Origin: an uncultured Clostridia bacterium | GTDB taxonomy: Bacteria > Bacillota > Clostridia > TANB77 > CAG-508 | NCBI GenBank assembly: GCA_948735595.1 | Contig: CAPXSA010000015.1 | Location: 1 to 29,363 of the forward strand | Direction of reading: 5' to 3' | DNA length: 29,363 nt | Part shown: piece after piece, positions 22,023-28,652 of the stretch | Layout: each line of letters begins with the position of its first letter | How positions within the stretch are numbered: position 1 is the stretch's first letter | Made by a program: the position numbers and the translations under genes | The notes under the pieces: model-generated | The model's input: only the letters and a program-made list of their open reading frames with translations | The model's database searches: none | What the model was told of the DNA's origin: nothing

Positions 22023-22547
22023 CTAGGTCAATTTGTAAGAACCATAAAACGAAGTGTAAACAGTGTTGTTATTGCATTTGAGAATGAGACTATGAATATA
22101 TTGAATGTGTGTAGTTACTTGAATAACATAGGTATTGTCTATGTTACTTACGTTATCCATAATTGACTCTATTTTTCCATCATCACAAATCCAATAAATA
22201 TCATCTACTTTTTCTCCGTTATTGCAAGTAATAGTAATATTATATTGATGAACTGATTTTCCTACTGCACAAAAATACTCAGTATAGGCCTTCTGTGACT
22301 CATTGAGAGATGGATATATTTCTAATTTGATAGTTTTATCTCTGTCATCAATGAGACAGACTTCTATGTTTGGTAAATTTTGAATTCTTTCATACTCCTC
22401 TTGCAATTTGGCATAGTCTTCTTCAAGTTGAGAATATTTTTGTTGAAGTTCTTCTAACTCTGTTTGATAGGAATTTGCACATCCAGTCAATGTAAATACC
22501 ATAACTAAGAAGACGAGTACTAGTCCAACATAACTCCGCTTATTCAT
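22023..22547 (-). CDS. Lipoprotein with coiled-coil segment
   Basis: The N-terminus is a lipoprotein signal (Lys/Arg, hydrophobic VGLVLVFLVMVFTL, lipobox LTGC with Cys 23). Residues about 28-58 form a heptad-rich coiled coil (ELEELQQKYSQLEEDYAKLQ and on). The rest (about 60-174) is a beta-rich extracellular domain with several Cys and Asn, including FCAVG, ITCNNG and WICDDG. No known family was recognised. It is probably anchored on the outer face of the membrane. A GGAAAGGTAGG stretch before the ATG, a promoter at 22675-22647 and a terminator show a single-gene unit. The leader of about 90 bases contains small hairpins, for example GGTACA/TGTACC. Confidence 0.87.
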   Translation of the reverse strand: MNKRSYVGLVLVFLVMVFTLTGCANSYQTELEELQQKYSQLEEDYAKLQEEYERIQNLPNIEVCLIDDRDKTIKLEIYPSLNESQKAYTEYFCAVGKSVHQYNITITCNNGEKVDDIYWICDDGKIESIMDNVSNIDNTYVIQVTTHIQYIHSLILKCNNNTVYTSFYGSYKLT

Positions 22548-22646
22548 AGTTGACCTACCTTTCCATACTTATTATTGAACTACAATAATAATAAGCAATA
22601 TGGTACATTTATTGTATTTCGCTGTACCCACGAATAATATGACATT

Positions 22647-22675
22647 ATTTTATCATATTTGATGTAAAAATTCAA
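22647..22675 (-). promoter_or_regulatory. Sigma-A promoter for the lipoprotein gene
   Basis: On the minus strand TTGAAT (22675-22670) and TAAAAT (22652-22647) have a 17-base spacer. Confidence 0.6.
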
Positions 22676-22761
22676 ATCTAGCCCAATAGAAAATCAATAT
22701 TTACAGTAAAAAATATTGCTAATAGTTTGGAAGGAATGATATATTAAAGAAGATTCTTTTT

Positions 22762-22800
22762 AAGTCGAAGGAAAAATTTTCGACTTTTCTTCTATTTTTT
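22762..22800 (+). terminator. Hairpin with T-rich tail, possible terminator
   Basis: AAGTCGAA (22762-22769) and TTCGACTT (22779-22786) form an 8-bp stem followed by a T-rich stretch. No gene ends just before it on the plus strand. It may close a short unrecognised transcript or act as an insulator. The 22548-22924 gap otherwise holds only promoters and dyads. Confidence 0.55.
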
Positions 22801-22834
22801 AAAAGCCTGAAAGTACTGAAAACACTACAATGTT

Positions 22835-22865
22835 AATTTTAGTTGACAAAGTTCCAACTAAAATT
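22835..22865. promoter_or_regulatory. 11-bp dyad, likely operator of the HTH gene
   Basis: AATTTTAGTTG (22835-22845) and CAACTAAAATT (22855-22865) are perfect reverse complements around 9 bases. A TTGACA (22843-22848) lies inside, and a TATAAT occurs at about 22892-22897. Its position ahead of an HTH regulator suggests autoregulation. Confidence 0.55.
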
Positions 22866-22924
22866 GATAGAAAGCAACTTAGGAAATAGGGTATAATTTT
22901 AAACATAGAAAGGAGCAAATAAAA

Positions 22925-23569
22925 ATGAATTTAGGCGAAAGATTATTTGAATTAAGAAAAGCAAAAAATTTAACACAAGATGATATGGCAGAAAAATTAA
23001 ATGTAACAAGACAAACTGTTTCTAAGTGGGAGACAAATCAAAGTACTCCTGATTTTGATAAAATTATGCCACTATGTGAATTATTTGAAATCGGAGTAGA
23101 AGAATTATTAACTGGTAAAAAGTCAGAAGAGAAGCAAGAAAAAAAGGAAGAAAAAGTTCTTACTAGACAAGAGGCAAAAGAAAAGTCAGCAAAAGTAGTA
23201 AGTGCTTCCATTTTTATCTATGTTGCTGCAGTAGCATTTTTAATGATAGCAATACCTGTACAACATGCTAACCCTATTATTGCAAGTTCTATCTTTTTAT
23301 TATTAATAGGTTGGGCAACTGCTCGTATTATTAGAAATCATATGTCTATGCCAAAGTTTGAAAAGACGAAGGCGGAAAAAAGACAAGATAAGGTTTTAAG
23401 GCAAATTAATGGGATTATTGGTTCTATTTGTGTAGCAATTTACTTTATCGTTAGTTTTATTACATTTGCTTGGCATATTACTTGGATTATTTTTGTGATT
23501 GATGGCTTGATTTGCCAAGTTGTGAAACTTATTTTTATGCTAAAGGAGGGAGAAGAAGATGAGAAGTAA
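22925..23569 (+). CDS. XRE-family HTH regulator with C-terminal membrane domain
   Basis: Residues 1-65 form an XRE helix-turn-helix (GERLFELRKAKNLTQDDMAE, then LNVTRQTVSKWETNQSTPDF). A Lys/Glu-rich linker (about 66-98) follows. Hydrophobic segments near 99-115, 118-135, 165-183 and 186-205 then indicate a membrane domain. It is probably a membrane-tethered transcription factor that senses envelope state. AAAGGAG lies upstream of the ATG. It overlaps the next gene, a DUF4097-type protein, by 11 bases. HTH/transmembrane regulators next to DUF4097 proteins recur in Firmicutes, and their signal is not well defined. Confidence 0.9.
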   Translation: MNLGERLFELRKAKNLTQDDMAEKLNVTRQTVSKWETNQSTPDFDKIMPLCELFEIGVEELLTGKKSEEKQEKKEEKVLTRQEAKEKSAKVVSASIFIYVAAVAFLMIAIPVQHANPIIASSIFLLLIGWATARIIRNHMSMPKFEKTKAEKRQDKVLRQINGIIGSICVAIYFIVSFITFAWHITWIIFVIDGLICQVVKLIFMLKEGEEDEK

Positions 23570-24347
23570 AACTGGGATTATTGTTTCAATTATTTTACTT
23601 TCTATTATTATTTTCGGATTAACGATGTTTTTAGTTAGATATTTATGTGGAGGAGAAACAATTATGATAGGCTTTGGGAGAAGTAGTAAAAATATTATTT
23701 TTAATCAAGCATATACTTTAGAAGAAATACAAGGTATTGATATTAAGCAAGATGCAGGAGATATCATTTTTAAAGAAGCATCTGATGATAATATAGAAGT
23801 AGTCGTCTATGGAGATAATGCAAATGATGTTGATGTTAATTTAAGTTATGGAAAATTATCCATTGATTACAATAAAAGGAATAAATTTTTCTTTTTCAGC
23901 TTTGGTGTTACCAAAAGTGATATCATTGTGTATATTCCAGCTAAATACGATAAGGATATTTCAATACAAAATAATTTAGGAAATTGTGAAATAGCTAATA
24001 TAGAAAATGCTAGCATAGAGGTAGATTGTGACGCTGGAAATGTAGAAGTGGGAAAAGTAAAAAATGCAGATATTCAGTGTGATTTAGGAAAAGTAGAGGT
24101 TTCTGAAATATTAAATAGATGTAATATTTCAGTAGATTCTGGTAATGTCAAAATAGATAAGTTATCTATTCAAGAAAATTCTTTTGTCAAAGCTGATTTA
24201 GGTAATGTTACAATTGGCGAAATAAATGATATCTATGTAGATGCTAAAGTAGATTTAGGAAAATGTACAGTAAATGGAAGTAATAGAGGTTCTGATATTA
24301 TATTGAAAATAGAATGTGATTGTGGAAATATTTCAGTGGGAAAATAA
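23559..24347 (+). CDS. DUF4097-family membrane-anchored beta-repeat protein
   Basis: After one N-terminal transmembrane helix (about 6-26), the 262-residue protein is an extracellular right-handed beta-type repeat. It has short, recurring units ending in D.G., such as DIKQDAGDIIFKEA, EVDCDAGNVEVGKV, DIQCDLGKVEVSEI, SVDSGNVKIDKLSI and ADLGNVTIGEIND. This is the DUF4097 (putative adhesin) pattern. AAAGGAGGGAGAAG at the end of the HTH gene provides its ribosome binding site, and the 11-base overlap shows coupling. Together the two genes are plausibly an envelope sensor and regulator. Any binding partner is unknown. Confidence 0.88.
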   Translation: MRSKTGIIVSIILLSIIIFGLTMFLVRYLCGGETIMIGFGRSSKNIIFNQAYTLEEIQGIDIKQDAGDIIFKEASDDNIEVVVYGDNANDVDVNLSYGKLSIDYNKRNKFFFFSFGVTKSDIIVYIPAKYDKDISIQNNLGNCEIANIENASIEVDCDAGNVEVGKVKNADIQCDLGKVEVSEILNRCNISVDSGNVKIDKLSIQENSFVKADLGNVTIGEINDIYVDAKVDLGKCTVNGSNRGSDIILKIECDCGNISVGK

Positions 24348-24375
24348 TATTTTTTCAAAAATTTGTTTTGTTCGC

Positions 24376-24404
24376 TTGTATTTTACTTAATAATGTTGTA
24401 TATT
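24376..24404 (+). promoter_or_regulatory. Sigma-A promoter for the small hydrophobic peptide gene
   Basis: TTGTAT (24376-24381) and TATATT (24399-24404) have a 17-base spacer. Confidence 0.6.
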
Positions 24405-24465
24405 AGCATTCATAGGAAATGAGAATAAGCAGATGTGGTTTGCCTTCAATAAGGAGGTGAGGCTT

Positions 24466-24639
24466 ATGATAGAAACAGGATGTTTAATATTAATAATTTA
24501 CTTATTATATTATGCGTTACTTGGGACAACTATCATAGCAATTGCCTTAATTATAGCATTAGCAATAATTTTGAGTAAGAGCAAACTAAAAGGAATGTCT
24601 CCTGTACAATACAGGATTCATTCCTTACAAGTTGCTTAA
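24466..24639 (+). CDS. Small hydrophobic peptide fused to an IS3-type tail, possible type I toxin
   Basis: From ATG 24466, with AAGGAGGTGAGG just upstream, the 57-residue product begins MIETGCLILIIYLLYYALLG. It has one long membrane helix up to about residue 37 and then a basic turn (SKSKLK), the look of a short single-helix toxin or holin-like peptide. The last 15 or so residues (KLKGMSPVQYRIHSLQVA) match the ending of IS3/IS150-group transposases, and an IS-end-like sequence follows (24658-24681). The frame is therefore a fusion of a hydrophobic peptide with the tail of a lost insertion sequence. A consensus promoter on the opposite strand fires towards its 3' end. Toxin function is inference. 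Confidence 0.6.
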   Translation: MIETGCLILIIYLLYYALLGTTIIAIALIIALAIILSKSKLKGMSPVQYRIHSLQVA

Positions 24640-24681
24640 TTATACTTAATCAAAAAGTCTAACTTTTTGGGTTCAGTACAT
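24583..24681 (+). mobile_element. Right-end remnant of an IS3/IS150-group insertion sequence
   Basis: The coding tail GMSPVQYR is followed by a stop codon and then by a terminal sequence ending GGGTTCAGTACA (24670-24681). Read on the minus strand this is TGTACTGAACCC followed by AAAAAGTTAGAC, a typical IS3-group end. The rest of the element is absent. Recognition is from memory of the family. Confidence 0.6.
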
Positions 24682-24756
24682 TTGCCCGATTGCGATGTGT
24701 TTTTTACATATCAATTTTGGCGAACCACGTTTGTAGTTTCTCCATTTCCTACTTTT

Positions 24757-24785
24757 ATTATACAGTCATTTTATAGCTTTGTCAA
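24757..24785 (-). promoter_or_regulatory. Consensus sigma-A promoter without an obvious gene
   Basis: On the minus strand TTGACA (24785-24780) and TATAAT (24762-24757) match consensus exactly with a 17-base spacer. Transcription would run left from about 24750 towards the 3' end of the hydrophobic peptide gene. Downstream only a 13-codon frame (MEKLQTWFAKIDM) is present, and an AAAAAGT/ACTTTTT hairpin lies at 24654-24670. An antisense or small RNA is likely. Confidence 0.7.
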
Positions 24786-24824
24786 ATACAATTTTCATAA
24801 TCATTACAGTAAGAAGTGATATTT

Positions 24825-24910
24825 TGGTGCGAACAATGGGACTTGACCCCACACGCTAATTAAGCACACGCCCCTCAAACGTGCCTGTCTGCCAGTTCCA
24901 GCATGTTCGC
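24825..24910 (-). tRNA. tRNA-Leu (anticodon GAG)
   Basis: The 86-base minus-strand sequence folds as a class II tRNA. The acceptor GCGAACA/TGTTCGC is followed by an encoded ACCA. A short D stem CTG/CAG carries GG in the loop. The anticodon stem CACGT/GCGTG has loop TTGAGGG, a long variable arm follows, and the T stem is GTGGG/CCCAT. The anticodon GAG reads CUC and CUU. The T loop reads GTCAAGT, with G where T54 is nearly universal. A promoter lies upstream at 24952-24924. No terminator was recognised. Confidence 0.93.
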
Positions 24911-24923
24911 ATTGATAAAACTT

Positions 24924-24952
24924 ATTATATCTTACAATTTTAAAAAAGTAAA
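24924..24952 (-). promoter_or_regulatory. Sigma-A promoter for tRNA-Leu
   Basis: On the minus strand TTTACT (24952-24947) and TATAAT (24929-24924) have a 17-base spacer, and the tRNA 5' end is 14 bases further on. Confidence 0.75.
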
Positions 24953-25008
24953 GTTTTATGGCACCCTTATCTTTATTTTTTCATAAAATGAAAGTAGGGG
25001 GATTATTT

Positions 25009-25455
25009 ATGGCATATTCAGATAGAGAATTAATTGCAAGAATTGTGCAATGTGAAGCAGGAGGAGAAGGAGAAAACGGAATGAAGGCAGTTGCATCTGT
25101 CGTAATGAATAGGGTAAATGTTTCAACAGGAGAGTATGCTAGAGTTTCTCAAGGTGGCAGTATTCGCAATATTATCTTTCAACCTGGTCAATTTGATTGT
25201 GTTCGTGAAACTCTTCGTAATCAATACAATCCTCAAAATATCTATAATATGACACCAACAGATGTACACTATAATATAGCAGACTGGGCGTTATCTGGAA
25301 ATAGACTAAATGAAATAGGAGATTGCTTATGGTACTTAAACCCTTTTAGACCATCTTGTGGTAGTACATTTCCATCTAATGGCTCTGGTACTTTTCATAC
25401 AAGACTTGGTGACCATTGTTTTTATAGACCAACAGCGTCTTATTCTGATACTTAA
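25009..25455 (+). CDS. Cell wall hydrolase, CwlJ/SleB type
   Basis: The 148-residue protein is a hydrolase of the SleB/CwlJ catalytic family (Hydrolase_2), which cleaves spore cortex peptidoglycan during germination. Conserved parts are LIARIVQCEAGGEGENGMKA near 8-27 with the catalytic Glu, AVASVVMNRV, FQPGQFDCV near 61-69, and the C-terminal LWYLNP and DHCFYR. There is no signal peptide or peptidoglycan-binding domain, as in CwlJ (SleB has both). ATG 25009 is preferred, with GGGGG 9 bases upstream, over a longer form from 24958. The GerQ-like gene follows by 51 bases. In Bacillus CwlJ depends on GerQ, so the pair supports the CwlJ reading. Confidence 0.88.
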   Translation: MAYSDRELIARIVQCEAGGEGENGMKAVASVVMNRVNVSTGEYARVSQGGSIRNIIFQPGQFDCVRETLRNQYNPQNIYNMTPTDVHYNIADWALSGNRLNEIGDCLWYLNPFRPSCGSTFPSNGSGTFHTRLGDHCFYRPTASYSDT

Positions 25456-25506
25456 AGTTTATAGGTATATCTCAAAACCTAAATATATCATAAAGGAATG
25501 ATTAAT

Positions 25507-25848
25507 ATGGAAGAAAATCAATTACAAGACCAAAGACAAACAGGTAATCATGTGGTTACAAATGCAAATTCGCCAGAGATAATGACAAATAACATATATA
25601 CACCAGCCTTTTTAAGACAACAAATAGGAAAATTAGTAAGAGTAGAATTTTTAATAGGAACAAATAATTTAGTAGATAGAATTGGAATTTTAGAAGATGT
25701 AGGTGCAAGTTATATTCTTCTTCGTTCATTAGAAAGTAATACTACTGTTTATGCTGATATCTATTCTATTAAATTTGTAACAATTTCTAATTCTATGGCT
25801 AATACACAAAATCAATATTATAATTTATATAACGGATCTATGTTTTAA
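25507..25848 (+). CDS. gerQ: GerQ-like spore coat protein
   Basis: The 113-residue protein has a Gln/Asn-rich N-terminus, then a conserved core with FLRQQIGKLVRVEFLIGTNN and IGILEDVGASYILLRSLE near 60-80, followed by YADIYSIKFVTI. This beta-rich core matches the GerQ family, coat proteins required for CwlJ localisation in Bacillus spores. It is Lys-poor and Asn/Gln-rich, as coat proteins often are. ATG 25507 is chosen because AAAGGA lies 9 bases upstream, although ATG 25498 in frame is possible. Position after a CwlJ-like hydrolase supports the call. Expression in the mother cell is expected, but no sporulation promoter could be assigned with confidence. Confidence 0.8.
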   Translation: MEENQLQDQRQTGNHVVTNANSPEIMTNNIYTPAFLRQQIGKLVRVEFLIGTNNLVDRIGILEDVGASYILLRSLESNTTVYADIYSIKFVTISNSMANTQNQYYNLYNGSMF

Positions 25849-25861
25849 GATGGTGATTACA

Positions 25862-25904
25862 AAACCTTATTTCTTTGACTTTGTTAAAGAAGTAGGGCTT
25901 TTTT
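25862..25904 (+). terminator. Intrinsic terminator
   Basis: AACCTTATTTCTTT (25863-25876) pairs with AAAGAAGTAGGG (25886-25897), with G-T pairs, followed by a T-run. Confidence 0.7.
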
Positions 25905-25933
25905 ATAGCTTAGTAAAAATTCTCCTAAAATAC

Positions 25934-25962
25934 TTGTATTTTAACAAAATTCCTTATATAAT
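25934..25962 (+). promoter_or_regulatory. Sigma-A promoter for pta
   Basis: TTGTAT (25934-25939) and TATAAT (25957-25962) have a 17-base spacer, 36 bases ahead of the pta ATG. Confidence 0.7.
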
Positions 25963-25998
25963 ATTAAAGAAAAATTATATAGAAAAGAGGAAAAAATA

Positions 25999-27000
25999 AT
26001 GGCATTTATAGATGGAATTAAAGAAAAAGCAAAACAAGATGTAAAAACAATCATTCTTCCTGAAAGTGAAGATGTAAGAGTTCTAGAAGGAGCTTCTAAA
26101 GCACTAAAAGAAAAATATGCAAACATCATTTTAATTGGAGAAGAAGTAGAAATTAATGAAAGAGCGAACTCAAATAATATTGACTTAACAGGAGCTCAAA
26201 TAATCAATCCAAAAACTTCTGAAAAATATGAAGAATATGCAAACGCTTTTTATGAATTAAGAAAAGCAAAAGGAATGACACTTGAACAAGCAAAAGAATT
26301 ATTATTAGAACCAATTTATTTTGGTATGATGATGATGAAACAAGGAGATAGCGATGGCTTAGTATCTGGTGCTTGCCACTCAACAGCAAATACCTTAAGA
26401 CCAGCTTTACAAATATTAAAAACTGCTCCAGGAACAAAACTTGTTTCAGCCTTCTTCTTGATGGAAGTACCTAATTGTGAATACGGAGAAAATGGAGTAT
26501 TTGTATTTGGAGATTGTGGCTTGGTAGAAAATCCATCTGCTGATGATTTGTCAGAAATCGCAATATCTTCTAGTAAGAGTTTCCACCAATTAACAGGAAA
26601 AGAATCAAAAGTAGCAATGCTTTCTTATTCAACTTATGGTAGTGCTCATTCTGAACTAACTGAAAAAGTAGTAGAAGCTACTAAATTATTAAAAGAAAAA
26701 GAACCAAATTTAGCTTGTGATGGGGAATTACAATCAGATGCAGCACTTGTACCAGAAGTTGCAAGTTCCAAAGCGCCAGGAAGTAATGTTGCAGGAAAAG
26801 CCAACACTTTAATATTCCCAGACTTAAATGCTGGAAATATTGGGTATAAATTGGTACAAAGATTAGCAAAAGCAAATGCTTATGGACCACTTTGTCAGGG
26901 AATTGCTAAACCAGTTAATGACTTATCAAGAGGGTGTAACAGTGATGATATTGCAGGTGTTATTGCAATTACTTGTGTTCAAGCACAAGATATGGATTAA
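25999..27000 (+). CDS. pta: Phosphate acetyltransferase
   Basis: The enzyme exchanges acetyl-CoA and phosphate for acetyl-phosphate and CoA, the first step of ATP-yielding acetate formation. The 333 residues match the short Pta class. Conserved parts are IILPESEDVRVLEGASKALK near 15-34, DGLVSGACHSTANTLRPALQ near 119-138, MLSYSTYGSA near 213-222, GELQSDAALVPEVASSKAPG near 240-259 and NTLIFPDLNAGNIGYKLVQR near 267-286. AGAGGA lies before the ATG. It is followed 63 bases later by ackA, the usual partner. A possible secondary promoter (TTGTTT 27004-27009, TAAAAT 27028-27033) lies between them. Confidence 0.98.
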   Translation: MAFIDGIKEKAKQDVKTIILPESEDVRVLEGASKALKEKYANIILIGEEVEINERANSNNIDLTGAQIINPKTSEKYEEYANAFYELRKAKGMTLEQAKELLLEPIYFGMMMMKQGDSDGLVSGACHSTANTLRPALQILKTAPGTKLVSAFFLMEVPNCEYGENGVFVFGDCGLVENPSADDLSEIAISSSKSFHQLTGKESKVAMLSYSTYGSAHSELTEKVVEATKLLKEKEPNLACDGELQSDAALVPEVASSKAPGSNVAGKANTLIFPDLNAGNIGYKLVQRLAKANAYGPLCQGIAKPVNDLSRGCNSDDIAGVIAITCVQAQDMD

Positions 27001-27063
27001 GTCTTGTTTAAAACAGAGAAAATCTGTTAAAATATATTTTATAAATTTGAAGGGAGATTTAAA

Positions 27064-28254
27064 ATGAAAATTTTAGTAGTAAACTGTGGAAGTTCTTCCA
27101 TAAAGTATCAATTAATTAATATGGAAAACGAAGGATTAATGGCAAAAGGATATTTAGAAAAGATAGGGTTGCCTGATTCTTTTTTAACACACACAGTAAA
27201 TGGAGAAAAACACAAAATAGAACAAGTTGTAAAAACTCATGAAGAAGGAATGAAATTAGTATTAGACCAATTAACACATTCTGAATATGGTGTTATTAAA
27301 GATTTATCAGAAATTGATGCAATCGGTCATAGAATTTTACATGGTGGAGAAAAGCTAAGTGACTCTATCTTAATTACTGATGAAGTAGTAGATATTATGA
27401 AAGAATGTATTCCTTTAGGACCATTACATATGCCAGCACAAATCAAAGGAATTGAAGCTTGTAAAGAGGTTATGGGTGATATTCCGATGGTAGCTGTATT
27501 TGATACTGCATTCCATCAAACATTACCTAAAAAGGCATATTTGTATGCACTTCCATATGAATATTATGAAAAATATGCTATTAGAAAGTATGGTTTCCAT
27601 GGAACTTCTCATAAGTTTGTATCAAAAAGAGCAACTGAACTTATGAATAAACCTGCAGAGGACCTAAAAATTATTACTTGTCACTTAGGACAAGGTGGTA
27701 GTTTATGTGCTGTAAAGGGAGGGAAATCTGTTGATACTTCTATGGGATTCACACCTTTGGCAGGTATTCCAATGGGAAGTAGATCAGGGGATATCGATCC
27801 ATCTATTATTCCATTCTTAATGGAAAAAGAAAATTTAACTCCAAAAGAGATAGACACCATTTTAAATAAAAAATCAGGAAAATTAGGAGTTTCAGGAATT
27901 AGCTTTGATGATAGAGATATTGAAAAAGCAGCTGCTGAAGGTAATGAAAGAGCAAAACTTGCTATTGATACATTCGTATATCAAGTAATTGGATATATCG
28001 GTAGATTTGCTGCTCAAATGGATGGCGTAGATGCTATCACTTTTGCAGGTGGCGTTGGTGAAAATGGTATAGAAGTAAGAAAAGAAATTTGTGATTCTTT
28101 ATCATTCTTAGGAGTTAAAATTGATGATGAAAAGAATAATTGCAGAGGAAAAGAAGTTGAAATCTCAACCCCTGATTCTAAAGTAAAAGTATTTGTTATT
28201 CCAACAAATGAAGAATTAATGATAGCTAGAGATACTGCTGAAATTGCAAAATAA
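27064..28254 (+). CDS. ackA: Acetate kinase
   Basis: AckA makes ATP and acetate from acetyl-phosphate, the final step of the pta-ackA fermentation route. The ASKHA-fold signatures are present: VVNCGSSSIKYQL near 5-17, IGHRILHGGEK near 86-96, FDTAFHQTLP near 147-156, KYGFHGTSHKFV near 175-186, HLGQGGSLCAV near 205-215 and FAGGVGENG near 322-330. The length of 396 is normal. GAAGGGAG precedes the ATG. Acetyl-phosphate made here can also feed phospho-signalling. A strong terminator closes the operon. Confidence 0.98.
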   Translation: MKILVVNCGSSSIKYQLINMENEGLMAKGYLEKIGLPDSFLTHTVNGEKHKIEQVVKTHEEGMKLVLDQLTHSEYGVIKDLSEIDAIGHRILHGGEKLSDSILITDEVVDIMKECIPLGPLHMPAQIKGIEACKEVMGDIPMVAVFDTAFHQTLPKKAYLYALPYEYYEKYAIRKYGFHGTSHKFVSKRATELMNKPAEDLKIITCHLGQGGSLCAVKGGKSVDTSMGFTPLAGIPMGSRSGDIDPSIIPFLMEKENLTPKEIDTILNKKSGKLGVSGISFDDRDIEKAAAEGNERAKLAIDTFVYQVIGYIGRFAAQMDGVDAITFAGGVGENGIEVRKEICDSLSFLGVKIDDEKNNCRGKEVEISTPDSKVKVFVIPTNEELMIARDTAEIAK

Positions 28255-28270
28255 ATATTAGTAATAATAA

Positions 28271-28315
28271 AAAGAAGTCTCAGTTCACTATGAACTGAGA
28301 CTTCTTTTGTTTTTA
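28271..28315. terminator. Terminator of pta-ackA, also facing the XRE gene
   Basis: AGAAGTCTCAGTTC (28273-28286) and GAACTGAGACTTCT (28292-28305) form a 14-bp perfect stem with a 5-base loop and T-rich flanks on both strands. Confidence 0.88.
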
Positions 28316-28320
28316 GCATT

Positions 28321-28539
28321 TTATACTTTTGGATATGGTTTCATCTCATTTGTTAAACCTAAAATGTAATCTGTAGATGTTTCATAAAATTTGGCCAATT
28401 TAATTAAGTGGTCTACCTGCAATGTATTTTTTCCTGTTTCAATTTGAGAATAGCTATTTTGTTGAATTCCTAAAATTTTAGCAACTTCAAATTGACTCTT
28501 ATTATTATCTTCTCTTAAATCTCTAATTCGATTTTTCAT
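28321..28539 (-). CDS. XRE-family HTH repressor
   Basis: The 72-residue protein is essentially one helix-turn-helix domain (RIRDLREDNNKSQFEVAKIL, then GIQQNSYSQIETGKNTLQVD and HLIKLAKFYETSTDYILGLT). It has the size of small phage-type or element-type repressors. GGGTG stands 7 bases ahead of the ATG. It is transcribed away from a prepilin-like adhesin gene, and the shared intergenic space has several TATCTT/AAGATA half-sites over the adhesin promoter. Repression of the adhesin and of itself is the simplest reading. Confidence 0.92.
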   Translation of the reverse strand: MKNRIRDLREDNNKSQFEVAKILGIQQNSYSQIETGKNTLQVDHLIKLAKFYETSTDYILGLTNEMKPYPKV

Positions 28540-28564
28540 ATTTATGCACCCTAAATCATTCTAC

Positions 28565-28609
28565 AATATCTTTGAAAAAGATATTGACTTTTATCTTCAT
28601 TAAAGATAA
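28565..28609. promoter_or_regulatory. Operator cluster between XRE gene and adhesin gene
   Basis: AATATCTTT-GAA-AAAGATATT (28565-28585) is a perfect dyad with 9-bp arms. A second dyad has TTATCTT (28591-28597) and AAGATAA (28603-28609). A further half-site, AAAGATATT, is at 28622-28630. They overlap the -35, spacer and -10 of the rightward promoter. Confidence 0.68.
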
Positions 28610-28612
28610 AAT
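28584..28612 (+). promoter_or_regulatory. Sigma-A promoter for the prepilin-like gene
   Basis: TTGACT (28584-28589) and TAAAAT (28607-28612) have a 17-base spacer, embedded in the operator cluster. Confidence 0.65.
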
Positions 28613-28652
28613 ATTTTTATTAAAGATATTAAGAGAAAGGAAACAAAAGAAA

